Source: an uncultured Saprospiraceae bacterium (GTDB lineage: Bacteria > Bacteroidota > Bacteroidia > Chitinophagales > Saprospiraceae). From it: 9,563 bases of DNA. A program made the position numbers and the translations under genes. The stretch lies in contig CAJQNM010000410.1 of assembly GCA_905479665.1 (NCBI GenBank), forward strand, positions 1 through 9,563, given 5' to 3'. The notes beneath the pieces were generated by a model that worked only from the letters and a program-made list of their open reading frames with translations, made no database searches and had not been told where the DNA came from. This document shows, in pieces, positions 1-7,148 of the stretch (within the stretch, counting starts at the first letter, position 1; the number at the start of each line of letters is the position of its first letter).

Positions 1-433
1 CGCACACGACGGGTAAAATCACATTGAAACAAATTAGTATTTAAATAGTACCAATCACAATTAATCTCCCTAGTAAGATCGGGGCTTGCCAATCCTGCCA
101 CCCTCACATCCTACCCGCGGGCTTGGGAATCCCCTTCAGCCCCTTTAGCGCTGGAATTACAATTAATCACACACGAGCCTCCTGCATAGGCAGACTTAGG
201 AATCCCCTGCACCCTCCTTGAAATCACTCAAATAATTATTAAAAAACAAACTCATTCCAAGGCGGCTTCAGCCCCTTGCATCCGCAGACGACGGGTTAAA
301 AACCAGATTAAATAACCGTCCGTTTTGAATAACACTCCCCTTGCGTTCTCAACAACTATTGATACTGACTAAAATAAATAGAACTAACCAATAACTATTA
401 GTTATTCACTATTAATTATTAACTATTACTTAT
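1..433. repeat. Gene-free spacer with degenerate short repeats
   Basis: I see no supportable gene in this stretch. It contains several imperfect repeats. A 14-base motif of the form gggcttgNNaatcc occurs at 82-95 and 119-132, with a looser copy at 192-205. The words cttNggaatcccct (122-135 and 195-208) and cttcagcccctt (134-145 and 266-277) recur. The left-edge motif cgcaNacgacgggt (from base 1) recurs at 283-296. One repeat can fold as GGGCT (119-123) with AGCCC (138-142), with an inner GGG/CCC pair. CCCGCGGG at 114-121 is a perfect palindrome. Close to the gene end, AATAACT-ATT-AGTTATT (390-406) is a 7-base-pair hairpin that might help end leftward transcription, but it has no convincing T-run. 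Decayed REP-like intergenic repeats are the simplest reading. Confidence 0.5.
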
Positions 434-2440
434 TCACCGAATCAAATTAATATCACCAGCAGCACTTACTTCACTGCCATCAGGCAGGTCAAAAATGGCC
501 ATCCACATGTAGACCCCAGGGTTCATAGTTTGTCCCTGACGTCTTCCATCCCAGCCGATGAGATTCTCCAATCGGACATCTGCCTCACGATATAGGATAT
601 TGCCCCATCGATCGAACACAGCAAACATTTTGAGTAGGTATGGTCGATCACTGTACAGGGTAAACTGATCATTGTTGTCATCACCGTCTGGCGTAAATGC
701 ATTCGGGGCGTAATAATAGAGCTCACTGTCCACACGCAACAAAATCGTATCGCTCACCACACAGCCGTTGGCATCCGAAAAATTAAGCTGATACAACGTC
801 GTCACCAATGGCCGCAGGAATGGCTCTGTGCAATCCGGACATGATATATTTGGATCACCGAAGACAGCAAACCAATCATATTGAAGGGGGTCTTCCCCGA
901 CAATATTGAACGGGATCACTTGAAGACTATCTCCAAGTTCAAGTTCCTGCCCAAGTGGTAGTTCGATTTCCGGAACAGGGACATCAATCACAGTAAGACC
1001 ATTTTCGAGTGAAGTACAACCCGAGCTGGCTGCAAAAGTATAGTCCCCCGACTCCGTAATTCGGTAGATTCCATCAAAAGGAACCCCATTTACCGTATAG
1101 GTAGCACCCGCAATCGTATCAAAAACATAGACCAAAGTATCGTTGGGACAGAGTTTATCACCCCCTTCAGAATATTCAGCACTCAAAGCGCGTACCTCAA
1201 TCTGGGTGGCATCCAAATCGATATTAAACGTACTGGGATCGTCTGAGATCACTGTCCCTCCGAGAGCTGCTGACAGTCCGGATATGGAAGACTGAAATCG
1301 ATGCACTCCAGCGCCAGAGAGATCTGAAGTCATGATTATCACGATGCTATCCACACCTACCGGTATAGTCATCCCTTCAATGCGCAATTCACCCCCATCA
1401 ATGATCTCTGTGCCACCGAAGGGATTGGACACGACTTCCACCACAGAAAATCCGGCCGGAAATGGATCGAGCAGATCCAGGTCCGTGCGCGTTTGACCGG
1501 TGGCGTTGGCAATGCGGTAGCTCACTCTCAACTCCGTACAAGTCACAGAAAGTCGAGGCTGAATATCGTGTTGTATTTTTAATTGATAGGGACAAGAGCA
1601 ACCATCATTGCGATTGGTGATCGGCCCATCTGCCAGAGCACGTGTAGCCCCGGTTCGCTTATCGATGGCAAATAATGAGAAGCGATCTTCGATGGCCATA
1701 TTAAAAAGACCTCCGACCTTTACTTCTCGGGTGCCATACCCAAATAGATTTCCAAAGGGATCAAAATACATACTGGTTATGGCAAGTGCTGCCTGTCCAG
1801 CGTTGCCCACCGGTGTAGTGGTTCCTGCTTGCGGATCGATCTGTAGGAGCTGACGAGTTTGAGTATCATATCCGTAGGCAATGGCATCTTCAAAGGGATC
1901 GAAGGCGATATCTGGGAAAAAGTATACTTCATTATTAAAACTGAATTCCTGGGTGGGGTATGTAGGATCGCGCAGATCGATGAAAACGAAATTCGCATTG
2001 GGTTGAAAATTTGAACTTCCGGTCACTACCAGAAAATTGCCATCAGGGGTAACATCCCCTGCGAAATAGGCGAATGGACTAATCTCTGTGAGTTGGCGCA
2101 AGACGGTGATCTGCCCATTTGCATCGATACGCACGAGCGAATTAATACCAGCCCCATCATCTGTCTGGGTAATTCCGTAAATCAAGTTGTCGGTCACCCG
2201 GTATCCAAATCCGTTGATCTGCTCTGGCAGCTGGCTGATCTCATTAAAATTGACCATGCCGTCATTGCCAATCGTAACACGCGTAAAAACACTATTGCTG
2301 CTGCCGAAAAGACCCTCCGTGGCAAAAACATTGTAAAAATCACCATTGCAGACAAAGGGCCGCTGGGTCAACCCTTGCATTGCTCCATAAAGCAGCAAGA
2401 GGAGAGTTAAGCTGATCTTAGTGAAGAGGTGTCGCATCAT
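434..2440 (-). CDS. Secreted protein with gliding-motility-associated C-terminal (type B, type IX secretion) domain
   Basis: This is a 668-residue exported surface or extracellular protein. Residues 1 to about 25 form a signal peptide: a basic start, then a leucine-rich core, with cleavage likely near the LTQ before RPFVC. Residues about 30-290 look like a repetitive beta (propeller-like) region, with turns such as DANGQI, DPFGNLFGYG and DKRTGATRAL, resembling the DUF6923 type. About 295-420 resembles a DUF11-like beta-sandwich (YRIANATGQT, LLDPFPAGF). About 430-570 contains Ig/PKD-like segments with paired cysteines. The last 90 or so residues match the type B sorting domain: APNAFTPDGDDNNDQF, then FDRWGNILY, GWDG, NPGVYMW and a terminal GDINLIR. 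Such domains direct passage through the type IX secretion system. The start has two adjacent ATG codons directly after AAAAGGAG. It lies 39 bases downstream of the broken glycosyltransferase on the same strand. The substrate or partner is unknown. Confidence 0.9.
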   Translation of the reverse strand: MMRHLFTKISLTLLLLLYGAMQGLTQRPFVCNGDFYNVFATEGLFGSSNSVFTRVTIGNDGMVNFNEISQLPEQINGFGYRVTDNLIYGITQTDDGAGINSLVRIDANGQITVLRQLTEISPFAYFAGDVTPDGNFLVVTGSSNFQPNANFVFIDLRDPTYPTQEFSFNNEVYFFPDIAFDPFEDAIAYGYDTQTRQLLQIDPQAGTTTPVGNAGQAALAITSMYFDPFGNLFGYGTREVKVGGLFNMAIEDRFSLFAIDKRTGATRALADGPITNRNDGCSCPYQLKIQHDIQPRLSVTCTELRVSYRIANATGQTRTDLDLLDPFPAGFSVVEVVSNPFGGTEIIDGGELRIEGMTIPVGVDSIVIIMTSDLSGAGVHRFQSSISGLSAALGGTVISDDPSTFNIDLDATQIEVRALSAEYSEGGDKLCPNDTLVYVFDTIAGATYTVNGVPFDGIYRITESGDYTFAASSGCTSLENGLTVIDVPVPEIELPLGQELELGDSLQVIPFNIVGEDPLQYDWFAVFGDPNISCPDCTEPFLRPLVTTLYQLNFSDANGCVVSDTILLRVDSELYYYAPNAFTPDGDDNNDQFTLYSDRPYLLKMFAVFDRWGNILYREADVRLENLIGWDGRRQGQTMNPGVYMWMAIFDLPDGSEVSAAGDINLIR

Positions 2441-2479
2441 CTCCTTTTACAACGTAAATTCATGCTTCTTTGCCCCATT

Positions 2480-3379
2480 TCAATCAGGTTTAACATCATC
2501 GTAAGATGCATCCAGTTTTTCATATCGCTGGCGCACCATTCTCGCCTGACCCCAGGCAATTTCCCATCCAGCTTTTCCATCCAGAAAACCACCTCGTAAA
2601 AGATAAGACTGCAAAAATCGGAAAGAAGGTTTGATGATATGGTGAAAAAGATTTGGCCGAACGTTTTGCTGCCTTAAATGATGAGCCTGAATGGCGCTAA
2701 AGCGCTCAATCTGATCCAACCATTCTTGCGGTGTGGAAGCCGTGTAATGAAGCAAATCACCGGGCAAGAATCCCACACTTGCCGCTTCGTTCAGAACTAC
2801 ACGATCATGGGGATTTTCACCACCCCAACGGCCCGAGTCCTTCCGCCAAAGGCGAATTTTTCGATCGGGATACCAGGTACCGTGGCGTATCCAACGTCCG
2901 CAATAGTTGTTTAAGCGGTTAAAGCGATATGCATCCCGCAGATGGCCACTCTTAATATTCAATATGGAATCTCGCAGTTCGTCACTGACTACTTCGTCGG
3001 CATCTAGAGACAAAACCCAATCTCCCTCAACCCATTGCTAAGCGGCATTTTTCTGCTCGATATGCCCCACAAATGCTTGTTGATAGACGACTGCCCCCAT
3101 CTGTTCGGCAATTTGGACCGTATCATCTTGCGAATACGAATCAAGAACCACTACTTGCTCACAAACTTGAAACATAGATTCAAGACAACGACGAATCTTA
3201 TCCGCTTCATTGTAGGTAATCACACTACCCCAGATCTCTATAGGCTCTGTTTCCAATATCAGTGCAAGATCGCACAATCCGATTACTACAGCAAACGAGA
3301 GCCCGTTTGCTCGATCGTTTACCAGGTGGATAAGAAAACCGAGAGTGAACGGTATCTTTAGTGCATGGCACAAATTCAC
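2480..3379 (-). pseudogene. Family 2 glycosyltransferase (lipopolysaccharide core type), interrupted by in-frame TAG
   Basis: The reading frame gives a GT-A family 2 glycosyltransferase like those that add sugars to the lipopolysaccharide core at the inner membrane. In order it shows SVITYNEADKIRRCLES, VVVLDSYSQDDT, GAVVYQQAF, QKNAA, then GDWVLSLDADE (the metal- and sugar-nucleotide-binding DXD region), the acceptor-side segment CGRWIRHGTWYPDRKIRLWR, LLHYT, and the family-typical C-terminal YLLRGGFLDGKAGW. A TAG codon at 3038-3040 splits it. Both halves are in the same frame, so this is a nonsense codon, not a frameshift. Relatives usually have Leu or Ile there, so TTG to TAG is a simple explanation. 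The start is also doubtful: the only ATG (3379) gives about 45 extra residues and overlaps the sulfatase start, while the expected start near 3241 reads ATA and the first beta strand reads IWGSVIT. From there the length would be about 250 codons, normal for the family. Sequencing error or suppression is possible. Confidence 0.8.
3290..3311. promoter_or_regulatory. Hairpin between divergent glycosyltransferase and sulfatase genes
   Basis: AGCAAACG (3290-3297) and CGTTTGCT (3304-3311) form a perfect 8-base inverted repeat around a 6-base loop. It lies 54 bases before the sulfatase start and near the expected true start of the divergent glycosyltransferase, where an operator or a leader hairpin would sit. 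No T-run follows on either strand, so a terminator is unlikely. A regulatory role is inferred from position only. I found no convincing Bacteroidota promoter: TATCTTTA just before the sulfatase ATG only partly matches TAnnTTTG. Confidence 0.3.
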
Positions 3380-4801
3380 TTGCTCATCAGCACGATCCTG
3401 ATCTGTCTCTTCTCAGCCTGCTCCGCAACGCAGCCAGAGAAGGAAAAATCCATGCCCAACATCGTGATCATCTTCACGGACGATCAAGGTTACGAAGATC
3501 TAAGCTGCTTCGGCTCGCCCGATATCAAGACACCTCACATTGACGGCATCGCCAAGCGTGGTGCCAAACTGACAAATTTTTATGTGAGCCAGCCGGTATG
3601 CTCTGCTTCACGTGCCTCACTTCTCACTGGTTGCTACGCCAATCGAGTGGGTGTCTCAGGCGCGTTTGGCCCTTACGCAGGAAAAGGCCTTAATCCCCAA
3701 GAGGAAACCATCGCCGAAGTCCTAAAGCCTCTCGGATATGCCACCGCCTGCTACGGCAAATGGCATCTCGGTTCTGAAGATGCATTGCTGCCCACCCGCC
3801 AGGGATTTGATGAATATTTTGGTATTCCGTACTCCAACGACATGTGGCCTCACCACCCATGGCAAGGCACTGTGTTCAATTTTCCCGAGCTTCCACTCTA
3901 CGAAAATGAGAAGATCATCGATACCCTTGACGACCAATCGATGGTCACTACCTGGTACACGGAAAAGGCAGTTGACTTTATTCACCGACAATCCGAAAAT
4001 CCCTTCTTTCTCTATGTGCCCCATAGCCTACCACACGTACCTCTTTATGTCCACGAAGATCGTGCAGGCAAATCGCAGCGCGGTCTGTATGGAGACGTCA
4101 TCGAGGAGATCGATTGGTCGACGGGAGAAATCCTCAAAGCCTTAGAAGCCGAAGGGTTCACCGATAATACGCTGGTTATTTTTACCTCAGACAATGGCCC
4201 CTGGCTTTCTTATGGTGGGCATTCTGGCGAAGCCCATCCGCTACGTGAAGGCAAAGGAACCGCCTGGGAGGGAGGAGTACGTGTACCTTGTGTGGCGCAG
4301 TGGCCTGGTCAGATCCCTGCCGGGCAAACGATAAGCCAACCCGCTATGACCATCGATCTCCTTCCGACAATCGCCCGAATCACAGGTGCCAGTCCAACAC
4401 AGGCCCTGATCGATGGGCAGGATTGTTGGGATTTACTCACTGGAGTTTCCCAGACTCCACATCATGAATCGTATCATTTCTACTACAAACAAAATGAACT
4501 CCATGCCACCATGAGCGGCGACGGAAGATGGAAACTCTACCATCCCCACCAGTATCGCTCACTCAATGGCCGAAGCGGAACTGACGATGGTTTGCCGATT
4601 GACTATGATCAAAAAGTATTGGGAGAAAAAGAGCTCTACGACTTGCATGCAGATATTGGAGAAAAGCATAATCTCGTCAATGAAAACCCTGCTATTGTGG
4701 CCAAACTAGAGGCACAGGCAGCTGCAATACGGTCAAAACTGGGTGATAAACTTACCGATGTGGTGGGTAGCGAAAATCGTCCGCTAGGCATCATTGACTG
4801 A
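3365..4801 (+). CDS. Lipoprotein arylsulfatase (type I, formylglycine-dependent)
   Basis: This 478-residue sulfatase hydrolyses sulfate esters, probably on a polysaccharide, at the cell envelope. Residues 1-18 are a lipoprotein signal ending in the lipobox FSAC, with Cys19 as the lipidated residue. This supports the 3365 ATG over the internal Met30. The sulfatase core starts at about 31. Asp39-Asp40 (TDDQG) bind the metal. Cys79 in PVCSASRASLLTG is the residue converted to formylglycine (C-x-A-S-R form). Lys132 and His134 lie in YGKWHLG, His220 and His224 in VPHSLPHVP, Asp276-Asn277 in SDNGP, and a lysine in the GKGTAWEGGVRVP motif. The C-terminus has the usual ELYDLHADIGEKHNL. All key residues are present and the length is normal. 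The GIPYSNDMW segment resembles the arylsulfatase A / galactosamine-6-sulfatase group, but the substrate cannot be read from sequence. A separate activating enzyme is needed and none is in the window. It is probably cotranscribed with cysH, 72 bases downstream. Confidence 0.93.
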   Translation: MAQIHLLISTILICLFSACSATQPEKEKSMPNIVIIFTDDQGYEDLSCFGSPDIKTPHIDGIAKRGAKLTNFYVSQPVCSASRASLLTGCYANRVGVSGAFGPYAGKGLNPQEETIAEVLKPLGYATACYGKWHLGSEDALLPTRQGFDEYFGIPYSNDMWPHHPWQGTVFNFPELPLYENEKIIDTLDDQSMVTTWYTEKAVDFIHRQSENPFFLYVPHSLPHVPLYVHEDRAGKSQRGLYGDVIEEIDWSTGEILKALEAEGFTDNTLVIFTSDNGPWLSYGGHSGEAHPLREGKGTAWEGGVRVPCVAQWPGQIPAGQTISQPAMTIDLLPTIARITGASPTQALIDGQDCWDLLTGVSQTPHHESYHFYYKQNELHATMSGDGRWKLYHPHQYRSLNGRSGTDDGLPIDYDQKVLGEKELYDLHADIGEKHNLVNENPAIVAKLEAQAAAIRSKLGDKLTDVVGSENRPLGIID

Positions 4802-4873
4802 AGGACGTACAACAATTCACAGCACCTATTGCCCATTATGCCTATCTTCGCCCGCTTAAAATAAGCAGTTGCA

Positions 4874-5560
4874 ATGTCCACTAGTAAACAGTCTGCCATT
4901 TCAGCCAAAACCATCCGTCAACTCAATGCCAAGTACCAGGATCTGAAGGTCTCTGAGAAAATCGAGCAATTATACCAAGATTTTGAGGAAGCAGATATCA
5001 TGTTGACATCCTCTTTTGCGGCGACTTCCGCATTTCTGCTGCGCGCGTTTTCTTGGGTCAATCCCCGACAGGTCATTTTCTTTATCGATACCGGCTATCA
5101 CTTTCAAGAGACCTTAGAATATAAGAAGTTACTCACTGATCTCTATGGACTAAACGTCAAATCGATCCGGGCCGAAAAAAGCCTCCATGAGTTTACCAGC
5201 AAAGACAAAACCTGGAGCAAGAATCCAGAATTCTGCTGCTCTATAAATAAAGTGGAACCACTCGACATCATCAAGGGTGAATACAAAGTCTGGGTCTCCG
5301 GCCTGATGCGTTGGCAAAGTGATCACCGTGCAACACTCGATATATTTGAGGATCGGGGTGGCATGCTAAAATTCTATCCCCTGCTCAACGTGACACGGGA
5401 AGAAAAAGATGAATTTATCAGGGAGCATGAGTTGCCTTTTCATCCACTCGTGGCCAAGGGCTATAGCTCGATCGGCTGCAGTCACTGTACTGTACCCGGA
5501 GGGGATCGCTCAGGGCGTTGGAACAACAGCCCGAAAACGGAGTGTGGTCTGCATTTGTAA
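4874..5560 (+). CDS. cysH: Phosphoadenylyl-/adenylyl-sulfate reductase, iron-sulfur type
   Basis: CysH reduces activated sulfate (APS or PAPS) to sulfite with thioredoxin in the cytoplasmic assimilatory sulfate pathway. The 228-residue protein has the nucleotide-binding loop LTSSFAATSAFLL (about 44-56), FIDTGYHFQETLEY (70-83), SGLMRWQSDHRAT (142-154) and HPLVAKGYSSIGCSHCT. The cysteine pairs Cys121-Cys122 and Cys202/Cys205 are the [4Fe-4S] ligands typical of APS-using bacterial enzymes; PAPS-only enzymes of the enterobacterial type lack them. The catalytic cysteine is Cys224 in the C-terminal KTECGLHL. SGLMRWQS differs slightly from the common SGLRRxQS. The length is normal for the short bacterial form. 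It sits after a sulfatase and could use the sulfate released, but the partners expected in a full cluster (cysD, cysN, cysI) are absent here. No Shine-Dalgarno sequence is obvious. Confidence 0.93.
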   Translation: MSTSKQSAISAKTIRQLNAKYQDLKVSEKIEQLYQDFEEADIMLTSSFAATSAFLLRAFSWVNPRQVIFFIDTGYHFQETLEYKKLLTDLYGLNVKSIRAEKSLHEFTSKDKTWSKNPEFCCSINKVEPLDIIKGEYKVWVSGLMRWQSDHRATLDIFEDRGGMLKFYPLLNVTREEKDEFIREHELPFHPLVAKGYSSIGCSHCTVPGGDRSGRWNNSPKTECGLHL

Positions 5561-5589
5561 AGATGTAGTTGGAAGGTCTTTGAGAATTA

Positions 5590-5648
5590 CGGGTCCAGAT
5601 AGCAATCACATCGGGCCGAGTATTTTAGCAATTACTAAGGGACAAACC
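5590..5648 (-). pseudogene. Relic fragment of a doxX-like gene
   Basis: Read on the minus strand, this short stretch encodes VCPLVIAKILG and then, after a frame disruption, IAIWTRNSQ. The intact DoxX-like protein encoded at 6768-7148 has VYPLAIAKILG directly followed by LIAIWTRKS (residues 49-68). The nucleotides also match: ggccgagtatttt is shared exactly, and gggtcc and gcaat are shared in register. The break is explained by about five extra bases between the ILG and IAIW codons, giving a TGA in the first frame. Neither a start nor the later membrane segments can be recognised, so it is a non-functional remnant. It begins immediately beside the stop codon of the helix-turn-helix gene and ends just short of cysH. 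It may come from an older tandem doxX copy or from duplication during insertion of the adjacent module. Confidence 0.65.
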
Positions 5649-6134
5649 CTAAGCACCTACTAAGTCTTCCAATCTGTACTTTTCAAAGTCTTCTTCTTTC
5701 TCCATTTTTAATTGCAAATAATCATTCTTAACCTGTATAAGCATCCAAACTTTCGGGTCTAGTTGAAAGATTCGGCTAAGAATAAATGACAACTCAAAAT
5801 TCACCTTTCGGCTCCCTGATAATATTTTGCTGAAATTTGATGGTCTGAGACCAATATACCCTGCTAGCTTATTTTGTCTTATATCCAATTTATCGAGATA
5901 AAGCCGTAAAAAGTCACCTATCGTTATTATGCCATCACTTTCAATAGTTGACTCCAGATAATCCTCGATCTTTATTTGCAGCGCAAACAGTTCCGTTCCT
6001 ATTCTTTGCTTCTTTCCCTGAGCATCAACCTTACCCGAGAGAAATAATTGAAATTCCTTGTACTCCCTTGAATTAACATCCATAGAGGAAGTCAAGACTC
6101 CATTTTCAAGATCAATAATTTCATTGCCTCCCAT
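5649..6134 (-). CDS. HigA-like helix-turn-helix protein, probable antitoxin
   Basis: This 161-residue DNA-binding protein is probably an autorepressor and antitoxin. The C-terminal half is an XRE-type helix-turn-helix (about 72-133): TIGDFLRLYLDKLDIRQNKLAGYIG, recognition helix region RPSNFSKILSGSRKVNF, then SFILSRIFQLDPKVWMLIQ. The DPKVWMLIQ segment after the HTH is characteristic of the HigA/VapI branch. The first 65 residues are not recognised and may hold the partner-binding part. The segment after about 135 is charged (LKMEKEEDFEKYRLEDL). Its start lies 7 bases past the stop of the upstream gene 6142-6630, so the two are almost certainly cotranscribed, with the partner first, as in higBA systems. 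The region looks AT-richer than cysH and the sulfatases, consistent with transfer. It could instead be a plain regulator. Confidence 0.75.
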   Translation of the reverse strand: MGGNEIIDLENGVLTSSMDVNSREYKEFQLFLSGKVDAQGKKQRIGTELFALQIKIEDYLESTIESDGIITIGDFLRLYLDKLDIRQNKLAGYIGLRPSNFSKILSGSRKVNFELSFILSRIFQLDPKVWMLIQVKNDYLQLKMEKEEDFEKYRLEDLVGA

Positions 6135-6141
6135 GATTATT

Positions 6142-6630
6142 CTAGTACTTGGTCCTTTTTAAATAAATTTCAATTATTTTTTTTCCATCGCCTGGCTCAA
6201 TGTACATTTTCTGACCCATCGCAATCTTGGCATGATAATTTTCCAAATACCACTCCATCAGTCTTGTCTTTGATTCAAATGTTAGAAACCCTTTGTAGTT
6301 GGTTTCCAATTTGAATGATTCTCGACATGCAAAAGCAATCAGACAACCCGCAACATACTGATATCTCTTTTTTTCTCGTCCTATATTATGAGGGGCAATT
6401 TCAATCAAATCCATAATAAGCATCCCATCTTGTTCTTTCAAGTGCAGAACACCTTGAACTGATGATGGATTCGACGTAAGTCGGAGAATATATGTTTCAG
6501 TGCCTTTTCTCTTACGTATTGATCTCCAGGCAAAACTCCACCCGTCCTTCTTAAGTGGCATCTCGCTAGCTGATCCCAAAGCAATCTCTGCTTCAACTAG
6601 GTCTTTCGTCTGATTATCAAGAATGTACAT
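6142..6630 (-). CDS. Probable GNAT-fold protein paired with HTH gene, candidate toxin
   Basis: I do not recognise a named family for this 162-residue protein, but its layout resembles a degenerate GNAT acetyltransferase. A beta segment GMLIMDLIEIAPHNIG (69-84) ends in the acidic-then-proline pattern common before the acetyl-CoA site. It is followed by REKKRYQYVAGCLIAFACRESF (85-106), where the pyrophosphate-binding loop and its helix would be. Then come GFLTFESKTRLMEWYLENYHAKI (114-136) and QKMYIEP (140-146), like the closing strands and helix of GNAT proteins. There is no signal peptide or membrane segment. It is the first gene of a two-gene unit with the HigA-like protein, spaced by 7 bases, behind a palindrome-rich upstream region. 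By analogy with GNAT toxins of type II systems (TacT, KacT), it may acetylate a component of translation. Those systems use ribbon-helix-helix antitoxins, so this pairing would be different. The toxin role is inference. Confidence 0.55.
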   Translation of the reverse strand: MYILDNQTKDLVEAEIALGSASEMPLKKDGWSFAWRSIRKRKGTETYILRLTSNPSSVQGVLHLKEQDGMLIMDLIEIAPHNIGREKKRYQYVAGCLIAFACRESFKLETNYKGFLTFESKTRLMEWYLENYHAKIAMGQKMYIEPGDGKKIIEIYLKRTKY

Positions 6631-6655
6631 TTAGGGAATGGACACATATCTAACA

Positions 6656-6745
6656 CTTGTAAGATACATCTTATTATACAATATTGATCTTTTTATTTCA
6701 GAATATTATACACTTTGTATAACACAAAAGTAACTGTCTTACAAG
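6656..6745. promoter_or_regulatory. Palindrome-rich probable operator/promoter of the HTH-GNAT unit
   Basis: This very AT-rich spacer lies upstream of the two-gene unit and downstream of the intact doxX gene. It holds TAAGAT-AC-ATCTTA (6660-6673), a perfect 6-base dyad; TTATACA-CTT-TGTATAA (6706-6722), a perfect 7-base dyad; and one more TTATACA half-site at 6674-6680. CTTGTAAGA (6656-6664) and TCTTACAAG (6737-6745) form a 9-base inverted repeat enclosing all of them. Dyads close upstream of a leading toxin-like gene are what autoregulation by an HTH antitoxin would need. The enclosing arms could alternatively mark the edge of an inserted module. No clean Bacteroidota promoter consensus was found. 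Confidence 0.45.
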
Positions 6746-6767
6746 CTAAACTAGCAGCCCAAAGCTC

Positions 6768-7148
6768 TTAAGCATCAGAGTCTACTTGATAAAAGAGCTT
6801 CTGCGCAGCGACATACGAGACAATCACCAAGACAACACCTCCCATGGCCATGACATGGCCTCCATCTTCGGCCTGAAGATGAGCAGCAGCGGCCAGCACT
6901 GTATCGAAGAAAAACCCAGCGTAGGCCCACTCGAGCAGCGTACGTGACTTGCGGGTCCAAATGGCAATTAGGCCGAGTATTTTGGCAATGGCCAGGGGGT
7001 ATACCAGATACGAGGGATAGCCTAAGGAATCAAAAAATCCGCGCACCATCTCCGTCTTAAAAAAATACATCTGGGCAGAAAACAGCATGAGCAGAGTCAG
7101 GAGGCCAGTGGCCACGTAGTACGAAATTCGAGTTGTCTTATTCATCAT
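6768..7148 (-). CDS. DoxX-like integral membrane protein
   Basis: This 126-residue protein has four predicted membrane segments at about 10-30 (YYVATGLLTLLMLFSAQMYFF), 47-64 (YLVYPLAIAKILGLIAIW), 71-90 (LLEWAYAGFFFDTVLAAAAH) and 99-117 (VMAMGGVVLVIVSYVAAQK). This is the compact four-helix DoxX/DoxX_2 layout, with the typical FFDSLGYPSYLVYPLAIAKILG between helices 1 and 2. DoxX relatives are named after a thiosulfate:quinone oxidoreductase subunit, but most small members have no proven role, so a sulfur function should not be assumed despite the neighbouring sulfatases and cysH. Two ATG codons stand at the start; either is possible. A decayed partial copy lies about 1.3 kb away at 5590-5648, beyond the HTH/GNAT-like pair. 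Confidence 0.8.
   Translation of the reverse strand: MMNKTTRISYYVATGLLTLLMLFSAQMYFFKTEMVRGFFDSLGYPSYLVYPLAIAKILGLIAIWTRKSRTLLEWAYAGFFFDTVLAAAAHLQAEDGGHVMAMGGVVLVIVSYVAAQKLFYQVDSDA

Noticed and set aside
1..433. CRISPR array or tRNA gene in the left spacer
   Set aside because: The repeats are imperfect and irregularly spaced, and no cloverleaf or acceptor-stem pairing was found.
2093..2410. Rightward frame opposite the N-terminus of the type-B-sorted protein
   Set aside because: The leftward frame has a signal peptide and repetitive beta structure; this frame has no recognisable domain.
2480..3013. The downstream half of the glycosyltransferase as an independent gene starting at a TTG
   Set aside because: It would begin inside the DXD motif and lack the nucleotide-binding half; the upstream half continues in the same frame, so it is one broken gene.
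3035..3361. Rightward open frame of 108 codons opposite the glycosyltransferase
   Set aside because: Its product matches nothing recognisable, while the opposite strand shows clear glycosyltransferase motifs; it is a shadow frame.
5418..5609. Leftward open frame across the end of cysH
   Set aside because: Only its first few residues (IAIWTRN) have meaning, as the end of the doxX relic; the rest is antisense to conserved CysH motifs.
6768..7148. A dedicated sulfur-oxidation role for the DoxX-like protein because of nearby sulfur genes
   Set aside because: Small DoxX-like proteins occur in many contexts, and the gene is on the opposite strand from the sulfatases and cysH; the name alone is not evidence.
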